Assembly (NCBI GenBank): GCA_030537195.1
Contig: JAUNOK010000009.1
Location: forward strand, 23,449 to 87,448
Length of the DNA: 64,000 nucleotides
Direction: 5' to 3'
From: Eubacteriales bacterium
GTDB lineage: Bacteria; Bacillota; Clostridia; Lachnospirales; Lachnospiraceae
The notes under the pieces are model-generated. The model did not search any database. It had not been told where the DNA came from and worked only from the letters and a program-made list of their open reading frames with translations. The position numbers and the translations under genes are program-made. Numbering within the stretch: position 1 is the first letter of the stretch; each line of letters starts with the position of its first letter. Shown here piece after piece: positions 27,266-35,878 of the stretch.

Positions 27266-28129
27266 GTGAAGCATACGTTTAAAACATGGTTTTTTGGAAT
27301 AACGATGATATTTGCGGTGTTGGCACTTGCATTTGCAACGTATGCATGGTTTACCACAAATCGAGCGGTATCGACAAGCACTGCGACGGCAAGAACAGGG
27401 GAAGAAGCACTGGAATTGCAGATCAGTAGTCAGGGTGGCAGCGATTTTACAGATATGGATACGGTGCCAATCACGCAGATCAACCAAACCGATGCAGGAT
27501 ATCTGATGCCGGTGTCAACGGATGACCTTGTAAGTTTTGTGTATTCACCATTAACACAGGATGGTATGGCAACAGTATTTCGGCTGGTTGAGAATGAACA
27601 ATACTATTATCATGGCAGAGTATATCTACGGGCAGTCGGTGAGGGATGGCCATCTGGCAGTAGGATGAATCTCTATCTGGATCAGACAGATGACCTGCTT
27701 GGCAAGAATGTTGATGGCATGATGTTAAAAGCAGCGCGGTTAGGCCTGGTTTTTGGAAACGACAGTAGCACAGCTGTGATTCTGCGTCTGAGTGAAGACC
27801 AGGACAATCAGTCACAGCGTGTTTACAATACGGTCATCAATGGACAGACACTCGGAGATGGACAGGTGCTTGGTTATCACAACGGTAATGTTGTCGCACA
27901 GAATGACCCAAGTGAATCTGCAGATAACTATACAGTGACTTTTGGCAATAATAATATCACTTTGCCGCAGAAATCGCTGTTAAGTATGACTTTCGGACAG
28001 ATATATCAGGTGGATATTTATTTCTATCTGGAAGGGTGTGACCCGGATTGCTCCGAAGCTATTCATCTTGATATTGCCGATTTAAACCTTGCATTTTATG
28101 GTGTACTTGACCAACAGGAGGGCAATTGA
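27266..28129 (+). CDS. SipW-dependent TasA-like fibre subunit candidate 3
   Basis: A 287-residue secreted protein with a GTG start behind AAAGGAG. The signal helix (5-27) ends in ATYAWF. Family motifs: LMPVST near 77, AARLGL near 154, YLEGCDPDC near 258 and LAFYGV at the end. The last codons overlap the start of the fourth subunit gene, giving translational coupling. It carries no catalytic motif. Confidence 0.75.
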   Translation: MKHTFKTWFFGITMIFAVLALAFATYAWFTTNRAVSTSTATARTGEEALELQISSQGGSDFTDMDTVPITQINQTDAGYLMPVSTDDLVSFVYSPLTQDGMATVFRLVENEQYYYHGRVYLRAVGEGWPSGSRMNLYLDQTDDLLGKNVDGMMLKAARLGLVFGNDSSTAVILRLSEDQDNQSQRVYNTVINGQTLGDGQVLGYHNGNVVAQNDPSESADNYTVTFGNNNITLPQKSLLSMTFGQIYQVDIYFYLEGCDPDCSEAIHLDIADLNLAFYGVLDQQEGN

Positions 28130-28896
28130 TGAAGAAACAGCAGAAAAAAACCGTTTACAACCGGTTGTACACATCTATTCTGCTTGTGCTGCTTGCGTTG
28201 GTTGCAGTAACGGCGGCGACTGTGGCATGGTTTTCCATTGCGGACAAAACCAGAGTCCGGACGATGAGCCTGGATATTATAACGGATGTTGAGATGCGCA
28301 TGGATCTGGATTCACATGCAACGATTGATGATTATGTGAAAACACTTACATTTGACCAGATTGCAGAGCGTATGCAGATTGAAAAAGGATTTTCAATGTC
28401 GGATACACCGCTAAAGCCAGTGACAACTTCCGATTGTGATATATTTACATATGAGAATGGCTCTGTGGTAGAAAGTACAAGTGGTTCTTATCTGGAATTT
28501 ACGCTGCATTTTATGGCAGCCAGGGATATGATTGTACATTTGACAAGCGCGAACAGTAGTGAAAAAGCAAGTGACGGAACAGCGGTACTTTCTGAGAATC
28601 CAGAATTACCACTGGCAATGAGAATTTCTTTCACAGCAGATGAACAGAACTGGATTTATGATCCAGGAGAGGGCAATGAAGCAAGTCCATCGGGAAACAT
28701 TATATATTTCGGACTGCCTGATGCGGCATCCATGGAATTATCCGACAACAATGCCATGTTTTCTTTAAAAGAAGGTGAAGATAAAGCGGTTGTTGTACAT
28801 ATTTGGTTAGAGGGTACAGACCCGGCATGTACAGATGCCTTAAGAGCGTCAGATTATGCCATTCGCCTGAGATTTACAGGTACAGATATGGAATGA
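28129..28896 (+). CDS. SipW-dependent TasA-like fibre subunit candidate 4
   Basis: A 255-residue secreted protein, the most divergent of the first four. The signal helix (12-33) ends in ATVAWF. Family motifs: LKPVTT near 92, AMRISF near 165 and WLEGTDPAC near 227, where the first cysteine of the pair is Thr, so no disulfide is possible there. It ends LRFTGTDME. Its ATG overlaps the previous stop. It may be a minor or capping subunit. Confidence 0.72.
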   Translation: MKKQQKKTVYNRLYTSILLVLLALVAVTAATVAWFSIADKTRVRTMSLDIITDVEMRMDLDSHATIDDYVKTLTFDQIAERMQIEKGFSMSDTPLKPVTTSDCDIFTYENGSVVESTSGSYLEFTLHFMAARDMIVHLTSANSSEKASDGTAVLSENPELPLAMRISFTADEQNWIYDPGEGNEASPSGNIIYFGLPDAASMELSDNNAMFSLKEGEDKAVVVHIWLEGTDPACTDALRASDYAIRLRFTGTDME

Positions 28897-28964
28897 AACA
28901 CATTTTCTGCACAGTAGCAGAAGATTTAAATATAAAGACAAATGAAAATTAAGGAGAAGAAAAA

Positions 28965-29738
28965 ATGAAAGCAGTAAAACGTGTGGGCACAATTTTGCTC
29001 AGTGTTATTCTATGGGCGGTGATTTTAATTGCAGCATTATATGCATTTACAACAATGGCGACGAAGGATAATCAGAATGTATCCCGTATACTAGGATATA
29101 CACCAATGGTCGTAAAGTCTGATTCCATGGCACCAACATTCAGTGCCGGTGATTTGATTTTTATTAAGAAATGTGATACATCCAAACTGGAAAAGGGAGA
29201 TATTATCTGTTTCCATACAATTATTAATAATGAATATGCATTGAATACTCACCGTATTCAGGATATTGAAACATCAGGTGGTGCGAGAAGTTATACAACA
29301 ATCGGTGATAACAATAATGGTATTGCCGACCAGCATATTATTTCTGATGGTGATATTGTTGGTAAATATGTGGGTCATCTGGCAAAAGTAGGTAATGTGA
29401 TGGATTTCCTTTCAAGCAGTATCGGATTTCTTCTTGTAATTGTACTTCCTATGTTATTATTCTTTATATATCAGGTATACCATTTGATTATGATCAGTAT
29501 CCGCCTGAAAAAAGCAGTTGCTGTTGAAGCTGCACAGGAAGCAAAAGCATCTGGTAATGATGATGCAGCGGCAAAACTCGAAGAAGCCAGAAAGATGCGT
29601 GAAGAAGCTGAAGCAATCCGTGCGCAGGCTGAGGCCGAACTTGCGAAGGCAAGAGCAGCCAAGGAGGAAAAGACAGACTCTGATAACAGCGATACAACAC
29701 AGGAAAAGGAAGATAATTCTGCCAAAGATGCCCAGTAG
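28965..29738 (+). CDS. sipW: SipW-type signal peptidase I with C-terminal coiled-coil tail
   Basis: A 257-residue membrane signal peptidase of the ER/SipW type. The N-terminal helix (8-29) precedes the catalytic serine in KSDSMAPT near residue 54. The general base is the histidine in NTHRI near 96, so this is a Ser/His enzyme rather than the Ser/Lys form of ordinary bacterial signal peptidase I. GDNNNGIAD supplies the third conserved box, and a second helix lies at 145-170. An unusual tail (185-257), rich in Glu, Ala and Lys, is predicted coiled coil. It presumably processes the YAWF-type signal peptides of this locus. It is preceded by AAGGAG. Confidence 0.9.
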   Translation: MKAVKRVGTILLSVILWAVILIAALYAFTTMATKDNQNVSRILGYTPMVVKSDSMAPTFSAGDLIFIKKCDTSKLEKGDIICFHTIINNEYALNTHRIQDIETSGGARSYTTIGDNNNGIADQHIISDGDIVGKYVGHLAKVGNVMDFLSSSIGFLLVIVLPMLLFFIYQVYHLIMISIRLKKAVAVEAAQEAKASGNDDAAAKLEEARKMREEAEAIRAQAEAELAKARAAKEEKTDSDNSDTTQEKEDNSAKDAQ

Positions 29739-29757
29739 GACGGGAGGTTGATACACA

Positions 29758-31392
29758 GTGAGTGAATTTTTGAAATTTGCATATGAAATACTATCTCAGG
29801 TAGTTTATAATATTGTGACATTTGTTGCTTCATTTTTAAATTTATTTATTACCGGATGGGGCGAATATTTTGAAATTTTTAAAACATATTTTCCAACATT
29901 AAATGTTATCGGGAAGATTTTATCCATACTGTTAATGTTATTACTTGCTGCGATTCCGATTATATGCATTTTACTCATTGTGAGAAAATTCATTCTGCAT
30001 CGTAAGCTCAAAAAAGATAAAACAGATAATGCGGTATTATATAAAGAAATCGCACGTTTGAATAAACAGGTATTGTCTCTGATGAATGAGAAAAACAGCA
30101 TTCTGGCGCTTAAAGTCAATGCTATGGGTGGTGTTGAACGTATTCCATATATGGGCGCATCTGCACTGACAGATGACGTTGTGCCTAATGTAGGCAATGT
30201 GACCAATCCTGAAAATGTAGCGGCTGCCAATGCTGGTGTTGTTGGCGATGCAAATGCTAAGAATGCCCCGGTAGTACGTGCTGTAGTAGAAAATGGCGCA
30301 GAAGATACTACAGTGCATCGTTTTCCGAAATTATCCCTTGTGGATAAGAAATATAAGGATTTTCAGTATCCTGTATATAATGAAGAAGTCACACTGGAAC
30401 AATTTGCTGAGGGCTATCGTCTCTTTGCAGCCAGCCAGATGGGATTGTATTATACACCAGAAATCGTCCGGAGATTTATTGCAGGTATGGCAGCCAGTAA
30501 ATTGTTGATTCTGGAAGGTATTTCTGGTACAGGTAAGACAAGTTTACCTTATTCATTCAGTCGTTATATGGAAAATCCAGCAACAATCGTATCTGTACAG
30601 CCATCTTTCCGTGACCGTACAGAATTGCTTGGTTACTTTAATGAATTTTCAAAACGATTCAATGAGACAGAGTTTTTAAGAGCACTCTATGAAGCAAACT
30701 TTACACCGACACCGACCCTGATTGTCCTTGATGAGATGAACCTTGCGCGTATCGAGTATTATTTTGCAGAAATGCTTTCAGTACTTGAAATGCCAAGTAA
30801 AGACGAATGGACATTAGACCTTGTGCCAACACACTGGGAGGGTGACCCTGAAAAAATTGTTGATGGTAAAATCCATGTATCAGATGCAACATGGTTTGTC
30901 GGTACAGCTAATAACGATGATTCTACATTTACAATCACGGATAAAGTATATGACCGTGCTATGCCAATCGAATTGAACGAGAGAGCAGATCCATTTGAAT
31001 GTGAGACTTATCCACATTGCGATATTACAGCAGAGCATCTGTACCAATTGTTTAAAAAAGCAAAAGAAGATTATCCAATCAGCGATGAACTTCTTGATAA
31101 GATGCAGAAACTTGACAGCTACCTGCAGACCCGATTCAAACTTTCATTTGGTAACCGTATTATGAAGCAGTTGAATGATTTTATTCCGGTTTATGTTGCA
31201 TGTGGTGGTACGGAACTTGGCGGTATGGATTATATTATCGCGCGTAAAGTACTTAAGAAGTTTGAAAGTATGAATGTCACATTTGTAAGAGATGAAATTA
31301 CAGGATTAATCAGTTATATAGAGAAGACATTTGGTAGTGAAGGCATGCAGGACAGTAAAGATTACCTTAGAAGAATCCAGAACCTGTACTAA
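29758..31392 (+). CDS. Membrane-anchored McrB-like AAA+ ATPase
   Basis: A 544-residue protein starting at GTG behind GGGAGG. Two N-terminal transmembrane helices (about 14-36 and 50-76) are followed by a short coiled coil and a linker. The AAA+ domain occupies 235-500: Walker A GISGTGKTS near 256, Walker B LIVLDEMNLARIEYYF near 321 and sensor 1 GTANNDDST near 381. The DEMNLARxEYYF pattern is that of the McrB-like branch, which pairs with McrC/DUF2357 proteins. McrB GTPases normally drive DNA restriction; here the domain is tethered to the membrane and sits between a signal peptidase and fibre genes. I infer a motor for secretion or assembly. It uses ATP more likely than GTP, but that is not established. 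Confidence 0.8.
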   Translation: MSEFLKFAYEILSQVVYNIVTFVASFLNLFITGWGEYFEIFKTYFPTLNVIGKILSILLMLLLAAIPIICILLIVRKFILHRKLKKDKTDNAVLYKEIARLNKQVLSLMNEKNSILALKVNAMGGVERIPYMGASALTDDVVPNVGNVTNPENVAAANAGVVGDANAKNAPVVRAVVENGAEDTTVHRFPKLSLVDKKYKDFQYPVYNEEVTLEQFAEGYRLFAASQMGLYYTPEIVRRFIAGMAASKLLILEGISGTGKTSLPYSFSRYMENPATIVSVQPSFRDRTELLGYFNEFSKRFNETEFLRALYEANFTPTPTLIVLDEMNLARIEYYFAEMLSVLEMPSKDEWTLDLVPTHWEGDPEKIVDGKIHVSDATWFVGTANNDDSTFTITDKVYDRAMPIELNERADPFECETYPHCDITAEHLYQLFKKAKEDYPISDELLDKMQKLDSYLQTRFKLSFGNRIMKQLNDFIPVYVACGGTELGGMDYIIARKVLKKFESMNVTFVRDEITGLISYIEKTFGSEGMQDSKDYLRRIQNLY

Positions 31393-31422
31393 TGTATGCA
31401 CAAGTAATGAGGAGAAGATACT

Positions 31423-33282
31423 ATGGCGGATACAATTGATGAGTTATATTCGAAATATACCAGCCAGGTAGAAGAAGCACTGGAAGATGACAGATATTTT
31501 CAATATCTGTTCGAGATGATTCAGGCAGGTGATAATACGCTGCAGCAGAAGAACCGTGTGCTTCATAAAGTGGTAGATGAGCGATGGCTGACAGTCGTTG
31601 AGGAAGGTATTAAAGCGATATTTAATATCGTGGATAAGCCGCGGCGGTTTATTGCGACAACAGAAGAAGTTGTTCCGGTGGCTCTGGCTAAAAAAATCAC
31701 TGCGGACAGTGTACGCCATCTCAGTCAGAATACACAGTTTATTGCCCAGAATGCAGATGGAGAAATTCATCCGACAAAAATATTAAATGTAACAACTGAA
31801 GAAAGTTTTGATCTGTACGAGAATAGGTTTGTGTATCATCTGATTCAGCGGTTATTTGCATTCGTAGATAAGAGAACAGATGTTATCTTCTGGTCTACCG
31901 GGGATGAAACCTGTAATGTCATGAGCATGGAAAGCAAAGTCGATGATGCTTATGAACAGATTTCTTACAAGGTTGAAATGACAATCAAGAATCGTCAGAG
32001 TTATGTGGAAAATGATGACGACCATATGGAAATCTTTAAAAGAATCGACCATGTACGCCGAATGTCAAGAGCATTAAGAACAAGCTCGTTCTGTGATATT
32101 ATGAATGGATGTGCCAAGGTGCGAAGTCCGATTCAGCGAACCAACCTGATGATGAAAGATCCTGATTACAGGACATGTTACCAATTATGGCAGTTTATTG
32201 AAAGCTATGATGAGGTTGGCTATACCATTGAAGAACGCGATTCGGCGATGGAATTTGATGAGGAATACCTGTTACAGATGTACATCAACATGATTACAAA
32301 CTATACGGTATTTAAGAGCCTTCTGGAAGCAGATCCGCGAAGACTGACAGAACTTGCTTCAAAGAAACGTGAGCCGGTCAAACCGAAATTTATTAAAGAA
32401 ATAAAAGAAGAAATTGTTGAAGATCGTAATATCCCGGATGTGGAAATCCGTCAGGTATTTGTGGAGGAGGTAACACAGGCACAGCTCGATGCAGAGGCCA
32501 GATTAAAAGAGGAAACAGAACGCAGAGAGCAGTTGGAGAAATCTGTGAACAATCTTGAGTGGCAGGTAGAATCTCTGAATCAGGAAATGCAGATTGCTGA
32601 GCAGACTCATATTCAGCTGGAAGAAGAAAAAGATTACCTGATGACACAGCTTGAGTCAGAGACGACGACAAGAAAGAAAGCGGAAGAAGCTGTATTGCAG
32701 GCACAGACAGAGGCTGAGGCAAAAGTAGAACAGGTGCAGGCAGAAGCCGAGACAAAAGTAGAACAGGCGCAGACTGACGCAAAGAAAAATCTTGAGCAGG
32801 CACAGGAAGAAGCAAGACAGCATGTGGAACAGCTTCAGAATGAGCATGAGCAATATGTGATACAGATAAAAAGTGAAGCTGATAGGCAGATTGTTCAGGT
32901 TAAGAATGATGCTTCTGTGCAGATTCAGCAGATTAGGGATGCAGCGGCACAGGATATTGAAAAAGCAATAGCGGAAGAAAACAATGCAAAGGATATCGCA
33001 AAGAAAGCTGTTGAAGAAAATTATGCATTAAATGAAATGATTAAAGCTACACAGATGCAGATTACAGCCTTAGAAGAACAGCTTGAAAGAATCAGGCGTG
33101 AAAGTGCCGAAGCTATATCCAAAGTTGAAAGAGAAAAAGAAGAAGCTGTTACCAAAGCTGAGAAAGAAAGAGAAGAAGCAATCGCGAAAGCCGAAGCTAA
33201 CAGTCTTTCACATTATATTGTAAATGCTCTTCAGGAGCGTAAAGAACGCAAAAAATCCAAAGAGGATAACAGTGAAAAATGA
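31423..33282 (+). CDS. DUF2357/McrC-like N-terminal protein with long coiled-coil tail
   Basis: A 619-residue soluble protein. Residues 1-330 resemble the DUF2357/McrC-like partner of McrB ATPases, including ENRFVYHLIQRLFAF near 133 (the ENRF segment is the clearest match). Residues 349-603 are a continuous Glu/Gln/Ala/Lys-rich coiled coil with short imperfect repeats (AETKVEQAQ and variants near 430-470). The PD-(D/E)XK nuclease that usually ends restriction-type partners is not visible. It is therefore probably not a nuclease but a structural partner that couples the ATPase to other components. It overlaps the second signal peptidase gene by four bases. Confidence 0.65.
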   Translation: MADTIDELYSKYTSQVEEALEDDRYFQYLFEMIQAGDNTLQQKNRVLHKVVDERWLTVVEEGIKAIFNIVDKPRRFIATTEEVVPVALAKKITADSVRHLSQNTQFIAQNADGEIHPTKILNVTTEESFDLYENRFVYHLIQRLFAFVDKRTDVIFWSTGDETCNVMSMESKVDDAYEQISYKVEMTIKNRQSYVENDDDHMEIFKRIDHVRRMSRALRTSSFCDIMNGCAKVRSPIQRTNLMMKDPDYRTCYQLWQFIESYDEVGYTIEERDSAMEFDEEYLLQMYINMITNYTVFKSLLEADPRRLTELASKKREPVKPKFIKEIKEEIVEDRNIPDVEIRQVFVEEVTQAQLDAEARLKEETERREQLEKSVNNLEWQVESLNQEMQIAEQTHIQLEEEKDYLMTQLESETTTRKKAEEAVLQAQTEAEAKVEQVQAEAETKVEQAQTDAKKNLEQAQEEARQHVEQLQNEHEQYVIQIKSEADRQIVQVKNDASVQIQQIRDAAAQDIEKAIAEENNAKDIAKKAVEENYALNEMIKATQMQITALEEQLERIRRESAEAISKVEREKEEAVTKAEKEREEAIAKAEANSLSHYIVNALQERKERKKSKEDNSEK

Positions 33283-33896
33283 TGAGAAAGATTATTTATG
33301 GATTTATTAATATTCTTTCTGTGCTGATTATTGTTGCAGCAGTCATAGTACTATGTATTGTTCTAATGACCAAACCGGGAGAACCACCCAATATTTTTGG
33401 ATATACAGCACTTCGCGTTACGACAGGCAGCATGGAACCGACATATGGTGTGGACACGCTGATTTTAGTGAAAGAAACAGATCCGGCTGCAATCAGTGAG
33501 GGAGATGTGATTTCTTTCTATTCATCAGACCCGGCATTAGACGGTGCAGTCAATACGCACAGAGTTGTTGAAGTCAGAAAAGATGGAGATAATTATATGT
33601 ATGTCACTAAAGGAGATGCCAATAATGTTCCGGACATGTATGATGTTAATTCAAAATATCTGATTGGTAAGGTTGTGGCATCTTCACTGGTTATCGGCAA
33701 GATTTCAAGACTCTGCGCTAATCCACTGATATTCGTCCCTGTGATTCTGATACCGCTCGCAATTATGCTGATTGCAAATGTTGTGCACACATGCAGGCTT
33801 GCAAAAAAGATTGCAAAAGAAGAAACGGAAGCAGCCGTAAGAGAAGCTATAGATGAGATAAAGCAGAAGAAAAATGCGAAGGAAAATCAAAAGTAG
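33279..33896 (+). CDS. Second SipW-type signal peptidase I
   Basis: A 205-residue Ser/His signal peptidase. The first helix is at 6-30, catalytic serine in TGSMEPT near residue 50, histidine in NTHRV near 92, and GDANNVPD is the third box. A second helix lies at 150-170 before a charged tail. It is a paralogue of the enzyme at 29 kb, with a different tail. Two such enzymes in one locus suggest different clients. ATG 33279 overlaps the previous stop; ATG 33282 is also possible. Confidence 0.88.
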   Translation: MMRKIIYGFINILSVLIIVAAVIVLCIVLMTKPGEPPNIFGYTALRVTTGSMEPTYGVDTLILVKETDPAAISEGDVISFYSSDPALDGAVNTHRVVEVRKDGDNYMYVTKGDANNVPDMYDVNSKYLIGKVVASSLVIGKISRLCANPLIFVPVILIPLAIMLIANVVHTCRLAKKIAKEETEAAVREAIDEIKQKKNAKENQK

Positions 33897-33995
33897 ACTT
33901 ACAACAAATGGTATGCTAAAATACATCAGGAAAATTTTAAATAATAAAAATAATCATATAATAATTATGATTTGAAGATACTCGGAGGAAATAAT

Positions 33996-34679
33996 ATGGC
34001 AGGGACTATACAGATTAAGCCAGGTACAAAGATGCGACTTGCATTGGATGTGCCAGCTGGACAGACTCCACAGTTCAATATGGTCAGTACATTTAATAAA
34101 GCATTGGATGAATCTGCTTTTCTTGTGTCTGTACCGATGCGTGATGGCAAAGCATATGTTCCAGAGGAAACTCAGAAGATATTGTTCCAGTATGGCGTAG
34201 GTGAGGAAACTGCTGTTATAGCGGGGTATGTAGACGATGTTGTAAAGGAAGGTATTCGTCGCTTCTGGAAAGTACGAAGGGTTGTTGAACAGCGACAGTT
34301 CATTAATCGTGTGGATGTCCGTATGAAAGTTGGATTGCCTGTGCAGTATATGCAGGACACATGGGCATTAAATTCCGCAGGTGAGATTGATAAAGAATCC
34401 GGAGAAACGATGGATATTTCAAACGGCGGTCTTGCGGTGTGCGTAAACCGGTGGTTTGGAGTTGGAGAAACATGTATTTTTACATTGCCAAGAATGGGAA
34501 CAGAATCTGAAGGCGTTCCTGAATTGGAGGTTGTTGGTGTGATATGTTGGATGCGTGAACTTCCAAAGGGCAGTGCGTTCAGATTTGTTGCAGGTATTCA
34601 ATTACGATTTGCAGATGTGCAGGAACGTATTGAGATGCAGAAATACGTGGCTTATGTAAAGAAAAGATATAAGCTGTGA
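33996..34679 (+). CDS. PilZ-domain (YcgR-like) c-di-GMP receptor candidate
   Basis: A 227-residue cytosolic protein with a YcgR-like N-terminal domain (1-95) and a PilZ domain (97-220). The second PilZ motif DISNGG (DxSxxG) near 139 is intact. The first arginine motif reads QRQFINR instead of the usual RRxxxR, so one arginine is replaced by glutamine and affinity may be altered. PilZ proteins bind cyclic di-GMP and switch motility or surface-polymer systems. Its place in this locus argues for c-di-GMP control of the surface structure. ATG 33996 is preceded by GGAGG. It overlaps no gene upstream and may have its own promoter in the 99-base gap. Confidence 0.78.
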   Translation: MAGTIQIKPGTKMRLALDVPAGQTPQFNMVSTFNKALDESAFLVSVPMRDGKAYVPEETQKILFQYGVGEETAVIAGYVDDVVKEGIRRFWKVRRVVEQRQFINRVDVRMKVGLPVQYMQDTWALNSAGEIDKESGETMDISNGGLAVCVNRWFGVGETCIFTLPRMGTESEGVPELEVVGVICWMRELPKGSAFRFVAGIQLRFADVQERIEMQKYVAYVKKRYKL

Positions 34680-34687
34680 GGATGACT

Positions 34688-35689
34688 ATGAAGAAATCAA
34701 AAAAGATAAAAAAAACGCAGGAATCCAAAGAAACCAGAAAATCACATAAATCTCCCAGATTGAAAAAATCCAGGTCGGATCAGATAGTCCGTATAGAAGA
34801 GCTTGAAGATCTGATGGAGAAATACGGGGATGATGTAGACCCGGAGCAGATTGTCAGTATGTATATACCTCATCGAAAGGGGAAAAAGATTGGTGCGGCG
34901 CTGCTTCGTATGGATAAGCTACATCTGGCATTGCTTGGATTGATGCTTTTGATTGCTGTTTTATTTATCGTCGCATTTATGCAGGAAAAGATGGGTAACT
35001 TTACAATTAACTTAAACCGTCTGGAACTGTATCGAAAAGGTATCAGTATTGCTGATAATGGCGATTTTACCAATGCGACTGCAAGGCTGATGGCAGATAC
35101 TGTTGTGGATGCGACCAATATTTCTATAGAAGATATCCCTGCAGATGTGGATGATATCGAGGGTACACATAACGGCAAAAACTACATGGCGTATACATAT
35201 TATGTGCGTAATGCCGGCAAAGAAGATCTGGGTTATATTGCAAGAATCAAATTAGATTCCTGCTCTAAAGGTGCAGAAAATGCAGTGCGAGTGGCTGTCT
35301 GGAAAAATGGAGAGCGCGTTGTCTATGCAGAACCGGCAGCAGACGGCGGTGAGGAAGATGGTTGTACGAGCTTTGTATCTAAAGATGTGGTGTGTGAGTA
35401 TACAGAAAATAATTTCCTTGTAGGCAATGTAGATAAATATACGATTGTCATATGGATGGATGGCGATGATCCGGAATGTGTTGATTCAATCATTGGTGGC
35501 AGCGTTCAGTTCAGCATGAACATTGATGCAGATTATGATGACGAAACAAGTCTTTTATGGAAATTCATCACAGATATCAAAGATACACTGACAGGCGATA
35601 AACCAATCAATGCTGCAGGCAACAAAGCACCAAATGACAGCTATTACACAGACAAAGATATTACCTGGAAAACAAGAAGAAATCAGTAA
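34688..35689 (+). CDS. Membrane-anchored TasA-like protein with long cytosolic tail
   Basis: A 333-residue protein. Residues 1-75 are cytosolic and very basic at first (repeated Lys/Arg), then acidic. One helix lies at 78-98 and lacks the YAWF end, so it is probably a signal anchor rather than cleaved. The extracellular domain has AVRVAVW near 200 and the family motif WMDGDDPEC near 257, followed by GGSVQFSMNI, linking it to the fibre subunits. The tail after it is unstructured. It could be the base that ties the extracellular fibre to cytosolic components such as the PilZ or DUF2357-like protein. ATG 34688 is chosen with GAGG 6 bases upstream. Confidence 0.68.
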   Translation: MKKSKKIKKTQESKETRKSHKSPRLKKSRSDQIVRIEELEDLMEKYGDDVDPEQIVSMYIPHRKGKKIGAALLRMDKLHLALLGLMLLIAVLFIVAFMQEKMGNFTINLNRLELYRKGISIADNGDFTNATARLMADTVVDATNISIEDIPADVDDIEGTHNGKNYMAYTYYVRNAGKEDLGYIARIKLDSCSKGAENAVRVAVWKNGERVVYAEPAADGGEEDGCTSFVSKDVVCEYTENNFLVGNVDKYTIVIWMDGDDPECVDSIIGGSVQFSMNIDADYDDETSLLWKFITDIKDTLTGDKPINAAGNKAPNDSYYTDKDITWKTRRNQ

Positions 35690-35760
35690 GCAGAAAGAAT
35701 GACAAAGAGTCAGAAAAATATGATAAATAATAAAATAAGACTGGAAAACTAATATCCAAT

Positions 35761-35790
35761 TTGTTATTATTATAATTAACAAAATACAAT
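35761..35790 (+). promoter_or_regulatory. Promoter of the likely major subunit gene
   Basis: TTGTTA -35 at 35761-35766 and TACAAT -10 at 35785-35790 with 18-base spacing. The 189-base gap also holds a very strong TAAGGAGG ribosome binding site just before the start codon. Confidence 0.45.
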
Positions 35791-35878
35791 TCGGTGTTGC
35801 AACCGCTGAGTTATATATGGTAAACAAATAAATATGTTGCAAAATTATTTCATAATACGAACTTAAGGAGGAAATAAT

